From positions 4,656-12,164 of the forward strand of contig NYTO01000037.1 of the NCBI GenBank assembly GCA_002683535.1: a stretch of 7,509 nt of DNA, written 5' to 3'. The stretch comes from SAR116 cluster bacterium. GTDB taxonomy: Bacteria; Pseudomonadota; Alphaproteobacteria; Puniceispirillales; Puniceispirillaceae. This document shows, piece after piece, positions 1 to 5,563 of the stretch; position 1 is the first letter of the stretch, and each line of letters opens with the position of its first letter. Position numbers and translations under genes: made by a program. The notes under the pieces were generated by a model that ran no database searches, was not told the DNA's origin, and saw nothing but the letters and a program-made list of their open reading frames with translations.

Positions 1-1020
1 GCCGGCTGAATCCTCGATGCCCGCCAGATTGGCAGCAAGGCGTGCATGTACGTCAGACAGGTCGTCCGGGCTACAATCATGCTTGCGGGCCTGCTGGCGC
101 AATTCATGCAGCCTGTCATCCACCGCCTGCAGGCGCGCCGGATCGCTTTCCAGCGCATGACCGGCACCGCTGATGGCGGCACTGGCTTCGGCAAGTTCGG
201 CATCGGCGCGTTCAAGCGCGGCTTGCGCATCATCCAGCAGCCCGCTAGACAGGGGGGCAGCCTTTTCAAGGGCGGCGCGGGCGCGCCCAAGCATTGACTG
301 CGCACCGGCATCGCCGAAAGCGGCCTCATCCGCATTTGCCAGGCTTTCACCGATACGTCCGACATTGGCAAGGCGTTCACGCTCGGCCGACAATTCATCT
401 TCCTCACCATGTTGCGGTGCCAGAAGATCCAGCTGTTCCACGGCATCCCGCAACCATTCTTCTTCAGCGCGCGCCTTCTCCAGATCGCGCTTGGCCTGCG
501 CCAGATTGCGCTGCGCCTGCAACCAGCTGTTCCAGCCGGTGGCCAGCTTTTCCAGAATATCGTCATGCGCCGCCGCGCGGTCCAGCAGGGTGACATGCGT
601 TGCCACATCCAAAAGACCGCGGCCTTCGAACTGGCCCTGAATTTCGACAAGCCTGTCACCTGCCTCGCGCAGCAGTGTCGCTGATACCGGCACATCATTG
701 ATGCTGGCCGACGACTTGCCATCAGCTTTCAGGCGGCGTCGCAGGATCAGCGTGTCATCAACCGGAATGTCTGCTTCGACAAGGCGTGTCCAGACCGGGT
801 GTGACGGGTCGACATGGAAACTGGCGGCCACCTGCGCGCTGTCAGCGCCTTCGCGGATCAGGCGGAAATCTGCTCGGCTGCCAAGCGCCAGGCCCAACGC
901 ATCAAGCAAAATGGATTTGCCGGCCCCGGTTTCACCGGTCAGGACGGTCAGTCCGGTATCGAAGGTCAGGGTCAGGCGTTCGATCAGGACAATGTTTGAA
1001 ACGCTAAGGCTTTGCAGCAT
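1..1020 (-). CDS. recN: DNA repair protein RecN, N-terminal 340 residues (3' end outside window)
   Basis: RecN is a cytoplasmic SMC-like ATPase that acts in recombinational repair of double-strand breaks. Reading inward from ATG at 1020-1018, the frame stays open to the window edge. It begins MLQSLSVSNIVLIERLTLTF and has a Walker A P-loop GETGAGKS at residues 29-36, followed by LLDAL. The RecN signature near residues 127-136 reads IQGQFEGRGLL, where many relatives have HGQ; the His is Gln here. After about residue 150 the sequence becomes a charged, Ala/Leu/Glu/Arg-rich stretch (for example AQRNLAQAKRDLEKARAEEE) that fits the start of the coiled coil. E. coli RecN is 553 aa, so the rest of the coil and the Walker B/signature half are missing because of the window edge, not because of damage. 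The start overlaps the bamD stop by one base (TGATG), which implies translational coupling. The only ribosome-binding-like sequence is GAGAG inside the end of bamD. Confidence 0.95.
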   Translation of the reverse strand, partial: MLQSLSVSNIVLIERLTLTFDTGLTVLTGETGAGKSILLDALGLALGSRADFRLIREGADSAQVAASFHVDPSHPVWTRLVEADIPVDDTLILRRRLKADGKSSASINDVPVSATLLREAGDRLVEIQGQFEGRGLLDVATHVTLLDRAAAHDDILEKLATGWNSWLQAQRNLAQAKRDLEKARAEEEWLRDAVEQLDLLAPQHGEEDELSAERERLANVGRIGESLANADEAAFGDAGAQSMLGRARAALEKAAPLSSGLLDDAQAALERADAELAEASAAISGAGHALESDPARLQAVDDRLHELRQQARKHDCSPDDLSDVHARLAANLAGIEDSAG

Positions 1021-1838
1021 CACTCTCTGTCGAACAGTCCGGCAACGGAATCAATGGCCCGTTCGAACATGCCTTTCGGCAGCTTGCGTGACGGGTCGTC
1101 GGCCAGGGCAAGCAGCTCTTTCGTCCAGAAGGAATCAGGATAGTTGTAGACTGCCACAGATCCAACGCGGTCAGCCTCGTCAACAAGCCCGAGGGCAAGA
1201 TAGACCTCAACCATGCGGTACAACGCCTCGGGCACCTGATTGGTGGTCTGATAGGTGCGAACCACTTCTTCAAAGCGGCGCAGCGCAGCGGCGTGATACC
1301 CGCGCTGGGCATAAAATCTGCCGACGGCCATTTCTTTGCCAGCAAGGTGCGAGCGTGCAAGGTCAGCCTTCAGCTGCGCATCACGGCCATATTCGCCATT
1401 GGGAAAGCGGCGTAGCAGGTCCTCAAAGGCATTCAGCGCCAGCATCGTCATTTCGGCATCACGCTCAACATTCACGATCTGCTCGTAATAGCTGAGGGCA
1501 CGCAGATAGTGCGCATACTCAACCATCGGGTCGGCCGGGTTCAGTTCAATGAAGCGTTCCAGAGAGGCGACAGCGCGGGGATAATCATTGCTTTGGTAGA
1601 AGGCCCAGGCCGCCATGGTCTGCGCGCGTACGGCAAGATCGGAATAGGGGTGCTGGCGTTCAACTTCCTCGAATTTTGGCGCGGCCTTGTCAGGCTCGCC
1701 TGATTTTGCCAGTTGCAGCGCCTCGTCATACAGCTCATTGGCCGGGCGTTCGACCTGTTCCGGTAATTCTGGCGTTGAACAGGCGGCAAGCCCGATCAAC
1801 ACGGCAGAGGCAATCAGCGGGAGCAAAGGGTTGGCCAC
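1020..1838 (-). CDS. bamD: Outer membrane protein assembly factor BamD (ComL) lipoprotein, 272 aa
   Basis: BamD is the essential lipoprotein of the BAM complex, which inserts beta-barrel proteins into the outer membrane from the periplasmic side. The product has a hydrophobic signal segment (residues 4-17) and a lipobox LAAC at 17-20, with Cys20 as the predicted lipidated residue. From about residue 34 on there are five TPR-like helical pairs; examples are NELYDEALQLAKSG, DYPRAVASLERFIELNP, ALNAFEDLLRRFPNGEYG and ALRRFEEVVRTYQ. The length is close to the E. coli protein (245 aa). The start is GTG, chosen because GGAG lies 7 nt upstream. Oddly, the resulting n-region (MANPLLP) has no Lys or Arg, while the in-frame codons just upstream encode NAFRRRP (see findings). 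The gene lies 166 bp after lpxC and overlaps recN by one base. lpxC-bamD-recN is a usual alphaproteobacterial order. Confidence 0.95.
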   Translation of the reverse strand: MANPLLPLIASAVLIGLAACSTPELPEQVERPANELYDEALQLAKSGEPDKAAPKFEEVERQHPYSDLAVRAQTMAAWAFYQSNDYPRAVASLERFIELNPADPMVEYAHYLRALSYYEQIVNVERDAEMTMLALNAFEDLLRRFPNGEYGRDAQLKADLARSHLAGKEMAVGRFYAQRGYHAAALRRFEEVVRTYQTTNQVPEALYRMVEVYLALGLVDEADRVGSVAVYNYPDSFWTKELLALADDPSRKLPKGMFERAIDSVAGLFDRE

Positions 1839-1845
1839 GGGGCGT

Positions 1846-1849
1846 CTCC
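1846..1849 (-). promoter_or_regulatory. Ribosome binding site deciding the bamD GTG start
   Basis: On the minus strand GGAG is followed by 7 nt (ACGCCCC) and then GTG. No comparable site precedes other in-frame start-like codons upstream, so this site supports GTG at 1838 as the start. Confidence 0.6.
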
Positions 1850-1867
1850 GGAAGGCGTTCAGCGAGA

Positions 1868-1890
1868 GCCCACAATAACCACTCGTGGGC
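1868..1890. repeat. Inverted repeat upstream of bamD (6-bp arms, 11-nt loop)
   Basis: GCCCAC (1868-1873) and GTGGGC (1885-1890) are perfect inverted arms about 30-50 nt upstream of the bamD start. No T-run follows on either strand, so it does not look like an intrinsic terminator. It could be a leader hairpin in the bamD transcript or chance. With the stronger hairpin at 1931-1958 it is the only structure seen in the 166-bp lpxC-bamD gap. Confidence 0.35.
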
Positions 1891-1930
1891 CGCCTGAAAA
1901 GGCCGAGTTGTATTGACTGAAATCTGGATA

Positions 1931-1958
1931 GCCGGCCCGCAATGCGGGGGTCGCCGGC
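1931..1958. repeat. GC-rich hairpin in the lpxC-bamD gap
   Basis: Inner arms CCCGC (1936-1940) and GCGGG (1944-1948) close an AAT loop. Outer arms GCCGG (1931-1935) and CCGGC (1954-1958) are also complementary, with an asymmetric GGTCG bulge between them. On the minus (transcribed) strand the structure starts about 47 nt after the lpxC stop but is followed by mixed sequence rather than a U-run. It may be an mRNA-stabilising or attenuating hairpin or an imperfect terminator; a classical intrinsic terminator is not supported. Confidence 0.45.
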
Positions 1959-2004
1959 AGGGCGGATAACAGCTTAGATTCAGGCGTGTGTGAGGACCGC
2001 CAGG

Positions 2005-2940
2005 TCAGACGGCAGCTGCCGCCGCAACTTCGGGAAGAGCGTAACCGTCCGAATGACCAACAAGCGCGCCTTCTTCGACAATCCGATAGGCCTCAGTGGT
2101 GTCCCACAAGGTGATGATCAGGTCAGCGCACATGGCATGGCCGGGGCGTGACGCCGTAACCTTGCCGCGCAGCATCATGCCCAGAAGATACAGATCACCA
2201 AGGCAATCAAGGATCTTGTGACGTACGAATTCATGCTTCATCCGCAGGCCGGTATCGTTCAGGATACGTCCGTTCTCAACGACAACGGCATTGTCGAGTG
2301 ATCCACCAAGAGCAAGCCCGGCATTCTGCATCGCGGCCACATCACGCATCTGGCAAAAGGTGCGTGCGGCTGCAAGCTGTGTTTTGAACTGGCCATCACC
2401 ATGGATGTAGTGGAAACGCTGACGACCGATTGCCGGGTCCTCAAAGTCGATTTCAGCATCGATTTCCAGCTGGTCGCAAGGTTCAACCATCGCCCAGCCG
2501 CCAGCATGCTCAACGCGCACTGTATCGGTGATCACCATTGTGCGGCGGCGGACCGGCAGGGTGGTCAGACCAACCTGCATCAATGCGGTAACGAATGGCA
2601 GGCTGCTGCCATCAAGGATTGGTGCCTCACCACTGTCGATTGTGACCAGGGCATTATCAACGCCAAGACCCGCAAAGGCAGCCATCAGATGTTCAACTGT
2701 CTCAAGCCTGACACCCTCGGCATTTTCAATGCGCGTGCAAAGGCGGGCTTTTCTGACATTATCGGGGCGGGCGGCAATTGTCTGGCGGTTTTCGGTGACA
2801 TCAACACGCTTGAACTGGATGCCGTTATTCGCCGGGGCCGGGTGAACCGCGAGATGGACAAAGCGTCCTGAATGCAGTCCAATGCCGTCAAAGGAGACGA
2901 CATCACGGACCGTAGTCTGCATCGGTTGATCGCTAAACAT
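2005..2940 (-). CDS. lpxC: UDP-3-O-acyl-N-acetylglucosamine deacetylase LpxC, 311 aa
   Basis: LpxC is the cytoplasmic zinc-dependent deacetylase that removes the N-acetyl group from UDP-3-O-acyl-GlcNAc, the committed step of lipid A synthesis. The N-terminal domain opens with MQTTVRDVVSFDGIGLHSG, and the C-terminal domain contains ARTFCQMRD and HEFVRHKILDCLGDLYLLG. Counting from the chosen ATG, the expected zinc ligands are present as His84 (VEHLMAAF), His241 and Asp245 (RHKILD). The catalytic Glu83 and His268 (PGHAM) also line up with E. coli E78 and H265. The frame extends upstream to a TTG at 2997, but that would add 19 residues absent from the family. ATG at 2940 gives 311 aa against 305 in E. 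coli and follows an imperfect AGGCGGGA site. The C-terminus ends in an Ala run. It has its own transcription unit start, since a terminator and a 355-bp gap separate it from ftsZ. Confidence 0.96.
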   Translation of the reverse strand: MFSDQPMQTTVRDVVSFDGIGLHSGRFVHLAVHPAPANNGIQFKRVDVTENRQTIAARPDNVRKARLCTRIENAEGVRLETVEHLMAAFAGLGVDNALVTIDSGEAPILDGSSLPFVTALMQVGLTTLPVRRRTMVITDTVRVEHAGGWAMVEPCDQLEIDAEIDFEDPAIGRQRFHYIHGDGQFKTQLAAARTFCQMRDVAAMQNAGLALGGSLDNAVVVENGRILNDTGLRMKHEFVRHKILDCLGDLYLLGMMLRGKVTASRPGHAMCADLIITLWDTTEAYRIVEEGALVGHSDGYALPEVAAAAAV

Positions 2941-2968
2941 ATTCCCGCCTGAAAGTTTAGTGTCTGCG

Positions 2969-2986
2969 AATTGGATTACACCAATT
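2969..2986. repeat. 18-bp perfect dyad in the lpxC leader
   Basis: AATTGG (2969-2974), a 6-nt spacer (ATTACA) and CCAATT (2981-2986) form a perfect inverted repeat 29-46 bp upstream of the lpxC ATG. The layout (6-6-6, AT-rich) resembles a dimeric repressor operator, but no known regulator is assigned. It could equally be a small leader hairpin or chance. Confidence 0.4.
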
Positions 2987-3032
2987 GCCGAATTCAAATG
3001 TTGCTTCAGGGTTTTCGGTTGAACCTGTCCCG

Positions 3033-3063
3033 GCCATATCCATCAAAGCTTGATGGAGATGGC
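3033..3063. repeat. Long hairpin upstream of lpxC (13 pairs, one mismatch, 3-nt loop)
   Basis: Inner arms TCCATCAA (3039-3046) and TTGATGGA (3050-3057) are perfect complements around the triloop AGC. One A/G mismatch later, the outer arms GCCAT (3033-3037) and ATGGC (3059-3063) are again perfect. No T-run follows on the minus strand (next bases CGGGACAGG), so it does not read as a terminator. It lies about 92 nt upstream of the lpxC start and downstream of the candidate promoter at 3099-3127, so it would be in the 5' leader of the lpxC mRNA. Confidence 0.65.
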
Positions 3064-3098
3064 TGACAGCACCGGTCACCCCTCTTGTTACGAACTAC

Positions 3099-3127
3099 AC
3101 TCTAGGCTCGGCCACCACCAGCTTCAA
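3099..3127 (-). promoter_or_regulatory. Candidate sigma70-type promoter for lpxC
   Basis: On the minus strand TTGAAG (3127-3122) and TAGAGT (3104-3099) are 17 nt apart. Each matches four of six consensus bases. It lies downstream of the ftsZ terminator, so some promoter for lpxC is expected in this gap. It would give a leader of about 150 nt containing the 3033-3063 hairpin. This is a by-eye match with no experimental support. Confidence 0.3.
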
Positions 3128-3225
3128 ATCACGTTTGGTTACCGCTTGTTACAATAACCAGCGCTGGAATTTGGCACCATTTTTCAGCCACCTACATCCC
3201 AGTCTTGAATGATTATAGAAGCCCT

Positions 3226-3268
3226 GAAAAGAAGGGCCCCGCACCATTCTGCGAGGCCCTGTTTTTTT
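3226..3268 (-). terminator. Intrinsic terminator after ftsZ, possibly bidirectional
   Basis: Arms AGGGCC (3233-3238) and GGCCCT (3255-3260) pair. After one mismatch CGCA (3240-3243) and TGCG (3250-3253) continue the stem around a 6-nt loop. On the minus strand the stem is preceded by seven A and followed by TCTTTTC, about 30 nt after the ftsZ stop. On the plus strand it is followed by G and seven T. It should end the ftsQ-ftsA-ftsZ transcript and could also stop antisense transcription coming from the lpxC side. Confidence 0.85.
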
Positions 3269-3295
3269 GGTGTGCCGCCGCTGTGACGGCGTTGA

Positions 3296-5365
3296 TCAGT
3301 TTGCCTGACGGCGCAGGAATGCCGGAATTTCCAGATCATCCCCTGCTGTTTCAAGCGATGGCTTCGGCTTTGGTTCGGCCAAACGCGTGATGGCATCAGC
3401 ACGCGGCAGATCAAGGATCGATGGCGTATTGTCGACCGGTGCAGCCGCTTCGACTGCCGGTTCGCGGCGATCCGTGCGTGCGTCATCCTGCGACTTGCTG
3501 GTCCACAGGCCTGATATCTTGTTGATCAGGCTGGTGCGACCGATGCTTGCTGCCGGCACGGACTCAGCTTCGGGGAGCGGGGCCGGTGCTGGCGGTACAA
3601 ACGCCTCACGGCGCATTGTGGCGACATCAGCCGGGTTGTCACTGACCATGGCCGGGTTATGACTGACCATAGATGATGCCGCTGGCTTGCTGGCCAGTGT
3701 GTCCGGCGTGTCTGACACGCTGCTTGTTGCGTACACAGCATCTGACGGGCTGCCTGATGCGCCAAGGCTGGTTGCCAGACTTGCCGCTGCACGTTCGCGT
3801 GCGATGGCCTCGTCAAGTGACATCTGCCCGCTATCCGCTGCGGTATCACCGCCACCATCACTGGCTTTTGCAGGCCCGTCGGAGTCAGCTGTTGGCTTGT
3901 CCGAGAAAATCGGCATGGCAACTTCGGCCGGGGCAGGCTTGCGTGGCGCCGGCTTGCCGGTCGACAGGAAGGCCAGACGCGAGGTCTTTTTCGTGGCAAT
4001 AAACCCCGACTCATAGGGTGTGCTGCCTTCCATGCTGGTGGCACTGTGGATCAGGTCCGGCGTTGATGCTGCTGTTTTGTCAGCATCTGCGACAGTATCC
4101 GTATCCGCCGAGGCCGCATCATCTGCTGATGCGGTTGGGGCGGATGCCATCGTCGGCATTGTCGGCAGCGTTGCCTGTGCCTGTGATGCGGCTTTGTCAG
4201 GGCCACCATTACCACTGTCTGCCAGCTTTGCTGTCACATTCGTATCGGCCGTTACAACCTGAGACTTGGCAGCATCTGAAGAAGATGTTGGGGCCGATGA
4301 TATAGTGGCAGGTGAGATGATGGTCGATGTCCGCGCCACATTGCCGGATGACGGCAAGGTTGCCGATGATGGCATCGGGCGTGCACCCGAGCCTGCAACA
4401 GCTTCAATGCCGGTGGCAACGATGGATACCCGCATCACGCCTTCCAGCTTTTCGTCAAAGGTTGATCCAAAGATGATCACGGCCTCGCTGTCAACTTCGC
4501 GGCGGACCCGGTTGGCGGCTTCATCAACCTCGAACAGGGTCATATCCAGACCGCCAGTGACATTGATCAACACGGCGCGGGCACCCTGCATGGTGATGTC
4601 GTCCAGCAGCGGATTGTTGATTGCTGCTTCGGCAGCTTGCGTGGCCCGGCTTTCGCCAGATGCCTCGCCAGTGCCCATCATGGCCTTACCCATCTCGCTC
4701 ATCACCGCGCGAATGTCGGCAAAGTCGAGATTGATCTGGCCGGGCTTGATCATCAGATCGGTGACACCGGCAACGCCCTGGTGCAACACGGTGTCGGCGA
4801 TGTGGAACGCATCGGCAAAGGTGGTCCGCTCATTCGCCAGCCGGAACAGGTTCTGGTTCGGAATGACGATCAGCGTGTCGACATAGGCCTGCATCTCTTC
4901 GATACCGGCTTCGGCCTGCGCCATCCGGCGCTGACCTTCAAAGTCAAAAGGCTTGGTGACCACGCCGACAGTCAGGATGCCGCGTTCGCGGGCAGCGCGC
5001 GCGATAACCGGGGCAGCCCCGGTACCTGTGCCACCACCCATGCCGGCGGTTATGAACACCATGTTGCAGTCGGCAAGTTCACCCATCACAGATTCGATAC
5101 TTTCCTCGGCGGCGGCGCGTCCAACATCTGGTTGCGATCCGGCACCAAGGCCCTGGGTTATGGCCGTGCCAAGCTGGATCTTGCGACTGGCAAGTGAATG
5201 CGCCAGTGCCTGACCGTCTGTATTGGCGACCAGAAAATCGACGCCATCCAGATCAGCATTGATCATGTTGTTGACGGCATTGCCGCCGGCCCCGCCAACA
5301 CCGACAACGGTGATGCGCGGGCGCAGTTCCTGCATGGTTTGCGGAACGGAGAGGTTGATGGTCAT
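3296..5365 (-). CDS. ftsZ: Cell division protein FtsZ, 689 aa, with very long C-terminal linker
   Basis: FtsZ is the cytoplasmic tubulin-like GTPase that polymerises into the division ring. The GTPase core is complete: [13 protein letters not shown] at about 22-34, the GTP-binding signature GGGTGTG at 110-116, and the T7 loop NLDFADI at 212-218 with Asp214 and Asp217 as the catalytic acidic residues. Residues about 326-676 form a low-complexity linker of roughly 350 residues. The conserved tail [12 protein letters not shown] (678-689), which binds FtsA and other partners, closes the protein. E. coli FtsZ is 383 aa, so nearly all the extra length is linker. An in-frame ATG at 5395 would add [10 protein letters not shown], but it has no ribosome binding site. 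The ATG at 5365 has AAAAGGGAG 6 nt upstream, gives the typical MTINL start, and overlaps the stop of the preceding small ORF as ATGA. A terminator follows the gene. Confidence 0.97.
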   Translation of the reverse strand: MTINLSVPQTMQELRPRITVVGVGGAGGNAVNNMINADLDGVDFLVANTDGQALAHSLASRKIQLGTAITQGLGAGSQPDVGRAAAEESIESVMGELADCNMVFITAGMGGGTGTGAAPVIARAARERGILTVGVVTKPFDFEGQRRMAQAEAGIEEMQAYVDTLIVIPNQNLFRLANERTTFADAFHIADTVLHQGVAGVTDLMIKPGQINLDFADIRAVMSEMGKAMMGTGEASGESRATQAAEAAINNPLLDDITMQGARAVLINVTGGLDMTLFEVDEAANRVRREVDSEAVIIFGSTFDEKLEGVMRVSIVATGIEAVAGSGARPMPSSATLPSSGNVARTSTIISPATISSAPTSSSDAAKSQVVTADTNVTAKLADSGNGGPDKAASQAQATLPTMPTMASAPTASADDAASADTDTVADADKTAASTPDLIHSATSMEGSTPYESGFIATKKTSRLAFLSTGKPAPRKPAPAEVAMPIFSDKPTADSDGPAKASDGGGDTAADSGQMSLDEAIARERAAASLATSLGASGSPSDAVYATSSVSDTPDTLASKPAASSMVSHNPAMVSDNPADVATMRREAFVPPAPAPLPEAESVPAASIGRTSLINKISGLWTSKSQDDARTDRREPAVEAAAPVDNTPSILDLPRADAITRLAEPKPKPSLETAGDDLEIPAFLRRQAN
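3629..3670. repeat. Two tandem 21-bp units within the ftsZ linker region
   Basis: Units 3629-3649 and 3650-3670 match at 18 of 21 bases. They encode MVSHNPA and MVSDNPA (FtsZ residues 566-572 and 573-579). The reading frame is kept, so this looks like a recent in-frame duplication in the disordered linker. Confidence 0.8.
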
Positions 5366-5547
5366 GCGAGTCTCCCTTTTGTGATGGTTGACCATGGGGC
5401 TGCCGGTACCGAAACGCTCAAGGGCGCGGCAGCAGTTGGGTGGGGGCGCTGGAACGGCTCGACGGCCCCGCGAACGAAATTGATATGTCTGACGTCAGGG
5501 TCGGCCAATGGTGCGGCCGGGGGTGTCGTCAATGTACAAGGCTGCAT
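5362..5547 (-). CDS. Unrecognised 61-aa Pro/Ala-rich small protein between ftsA and ftsZ
   Basis: I do not recognise this product. The ATG at 5547 is preceded by AAAGGAG with 8-nt spacing, the strongest ribosome binding site in the window. It starts 16 nt after the ftsA stop and ends with TGA overlapping the ftsZ ATG (ATGA), so it fills the gap exactly. The protein runs from [19 protein letters not shown] to [11 protein letters not shown]. It has 11 prolines in 61 residues, many alanines, a single Cys at position 4, no membrane segment and no signal peptide, so it is probably largely disordered. A small central part ([14 protein letters not shown], about 19-32) is less biased and could be a binding motif. 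It may be a real division-associated small protein, or a leader ORF whose translation couples ftsA to ftsZ. The junctions argue for translation; function is unknown, and conservation could not be tested here. Confidence 0.6.
   Translation of the reverse strand: MQPCTLTTPPAAPLADPDVRHINFVRGAVEPFQRPHPTAAAPLSVSVPAAPWSTITKGRLA
5372..5380 (-). promoter_or_regulatory. Ribosome binding site deciding the ftsZ start
   Basis: AAAAGGGAG on the minus strand lies 6 nt before ATG at 5365. It sits inside the last codons of the 61-codon ORF, so ribosomes ending that ORF would stop on top of the ftsZ start site. Confidence 0.8.
5480..5508 (-). promoter_or_regulatory. Weak candidate internal promoter ahead of ftsZ
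   Basis: On the minus strand TTGGCC (5508-5503) and TATCAA (5485-5480) are 17 nt apart, four of six matches each, inside the small ORF. The spacer contains the perfect 10-bp palindrome CTGACGTCAG (5489-5498). In other bacteria ftsZ often has promoters of its own near or within ftsA, so a promoter here is plausible but not shown. Confidence 0.2.
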
Positions 5548-5555
5548 GGTGGATG

Positions 5556-5562
5556 CTCCTTT
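5556..5562 (-). promoter_or_regulatory. Strong ribosome binding site for the 61-codon ORF
   Basis: AAAGGAG on the minus strand, 8 nt before ATG at 5547 and directly after the ftsA stop codon. The ftsZ start is nearly 200 nt further on and has its own site, so this one cannot serve ftsZ. It is the main reason to believe the small ORF is translated. Confidence 0.7.
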
Positions 5563-5563
5563 C

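Noticed and set aside
698..1495. 265-codon open frame on the plus strand across recN and bamD
   Set aside because: It runs antisense through two well-recognised genes, its product has an Arg/Ser/Gln-rich composition without any domain, and no ribosome binding site is convincing. It is a GC-driven shadow.
1931..1958. Hairpin after lpxC as an intrinsic terminator
   Set aside because: Strong stem but no U-run on the minus strand; kept only as an inverted repeat.
2941..2997. Longer LpxC start at TTG 2997
   Set aside because: It would add 19 residues not found in LpxC, has no clear ribosome binding site, and would place the leader dyad inside the coding region.
3212..3217. Perfect TATAAT on the minus strand downstream of ftsZ
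   Set aside because: The position where a -35 box should be is the GC-rich terminator stem (GGGGCC), so a promoter is not supported despite the good -10 match.
4266..4886. 206-codon plus-strand frame antisense to the ftsZ core
   Set aside because: It lies opposite conserved GTPase codons; the openness follows from codon bias of ftsZ.
5366..5395. Longer FtsZ start at ATG 5395 (adds [10 protein letters not shown])
   Set aside because: No ribosome binding site before it, the extension is not typical of the family, and ATG 5365 has AAAAGGGAG plus the ATGA overlap.
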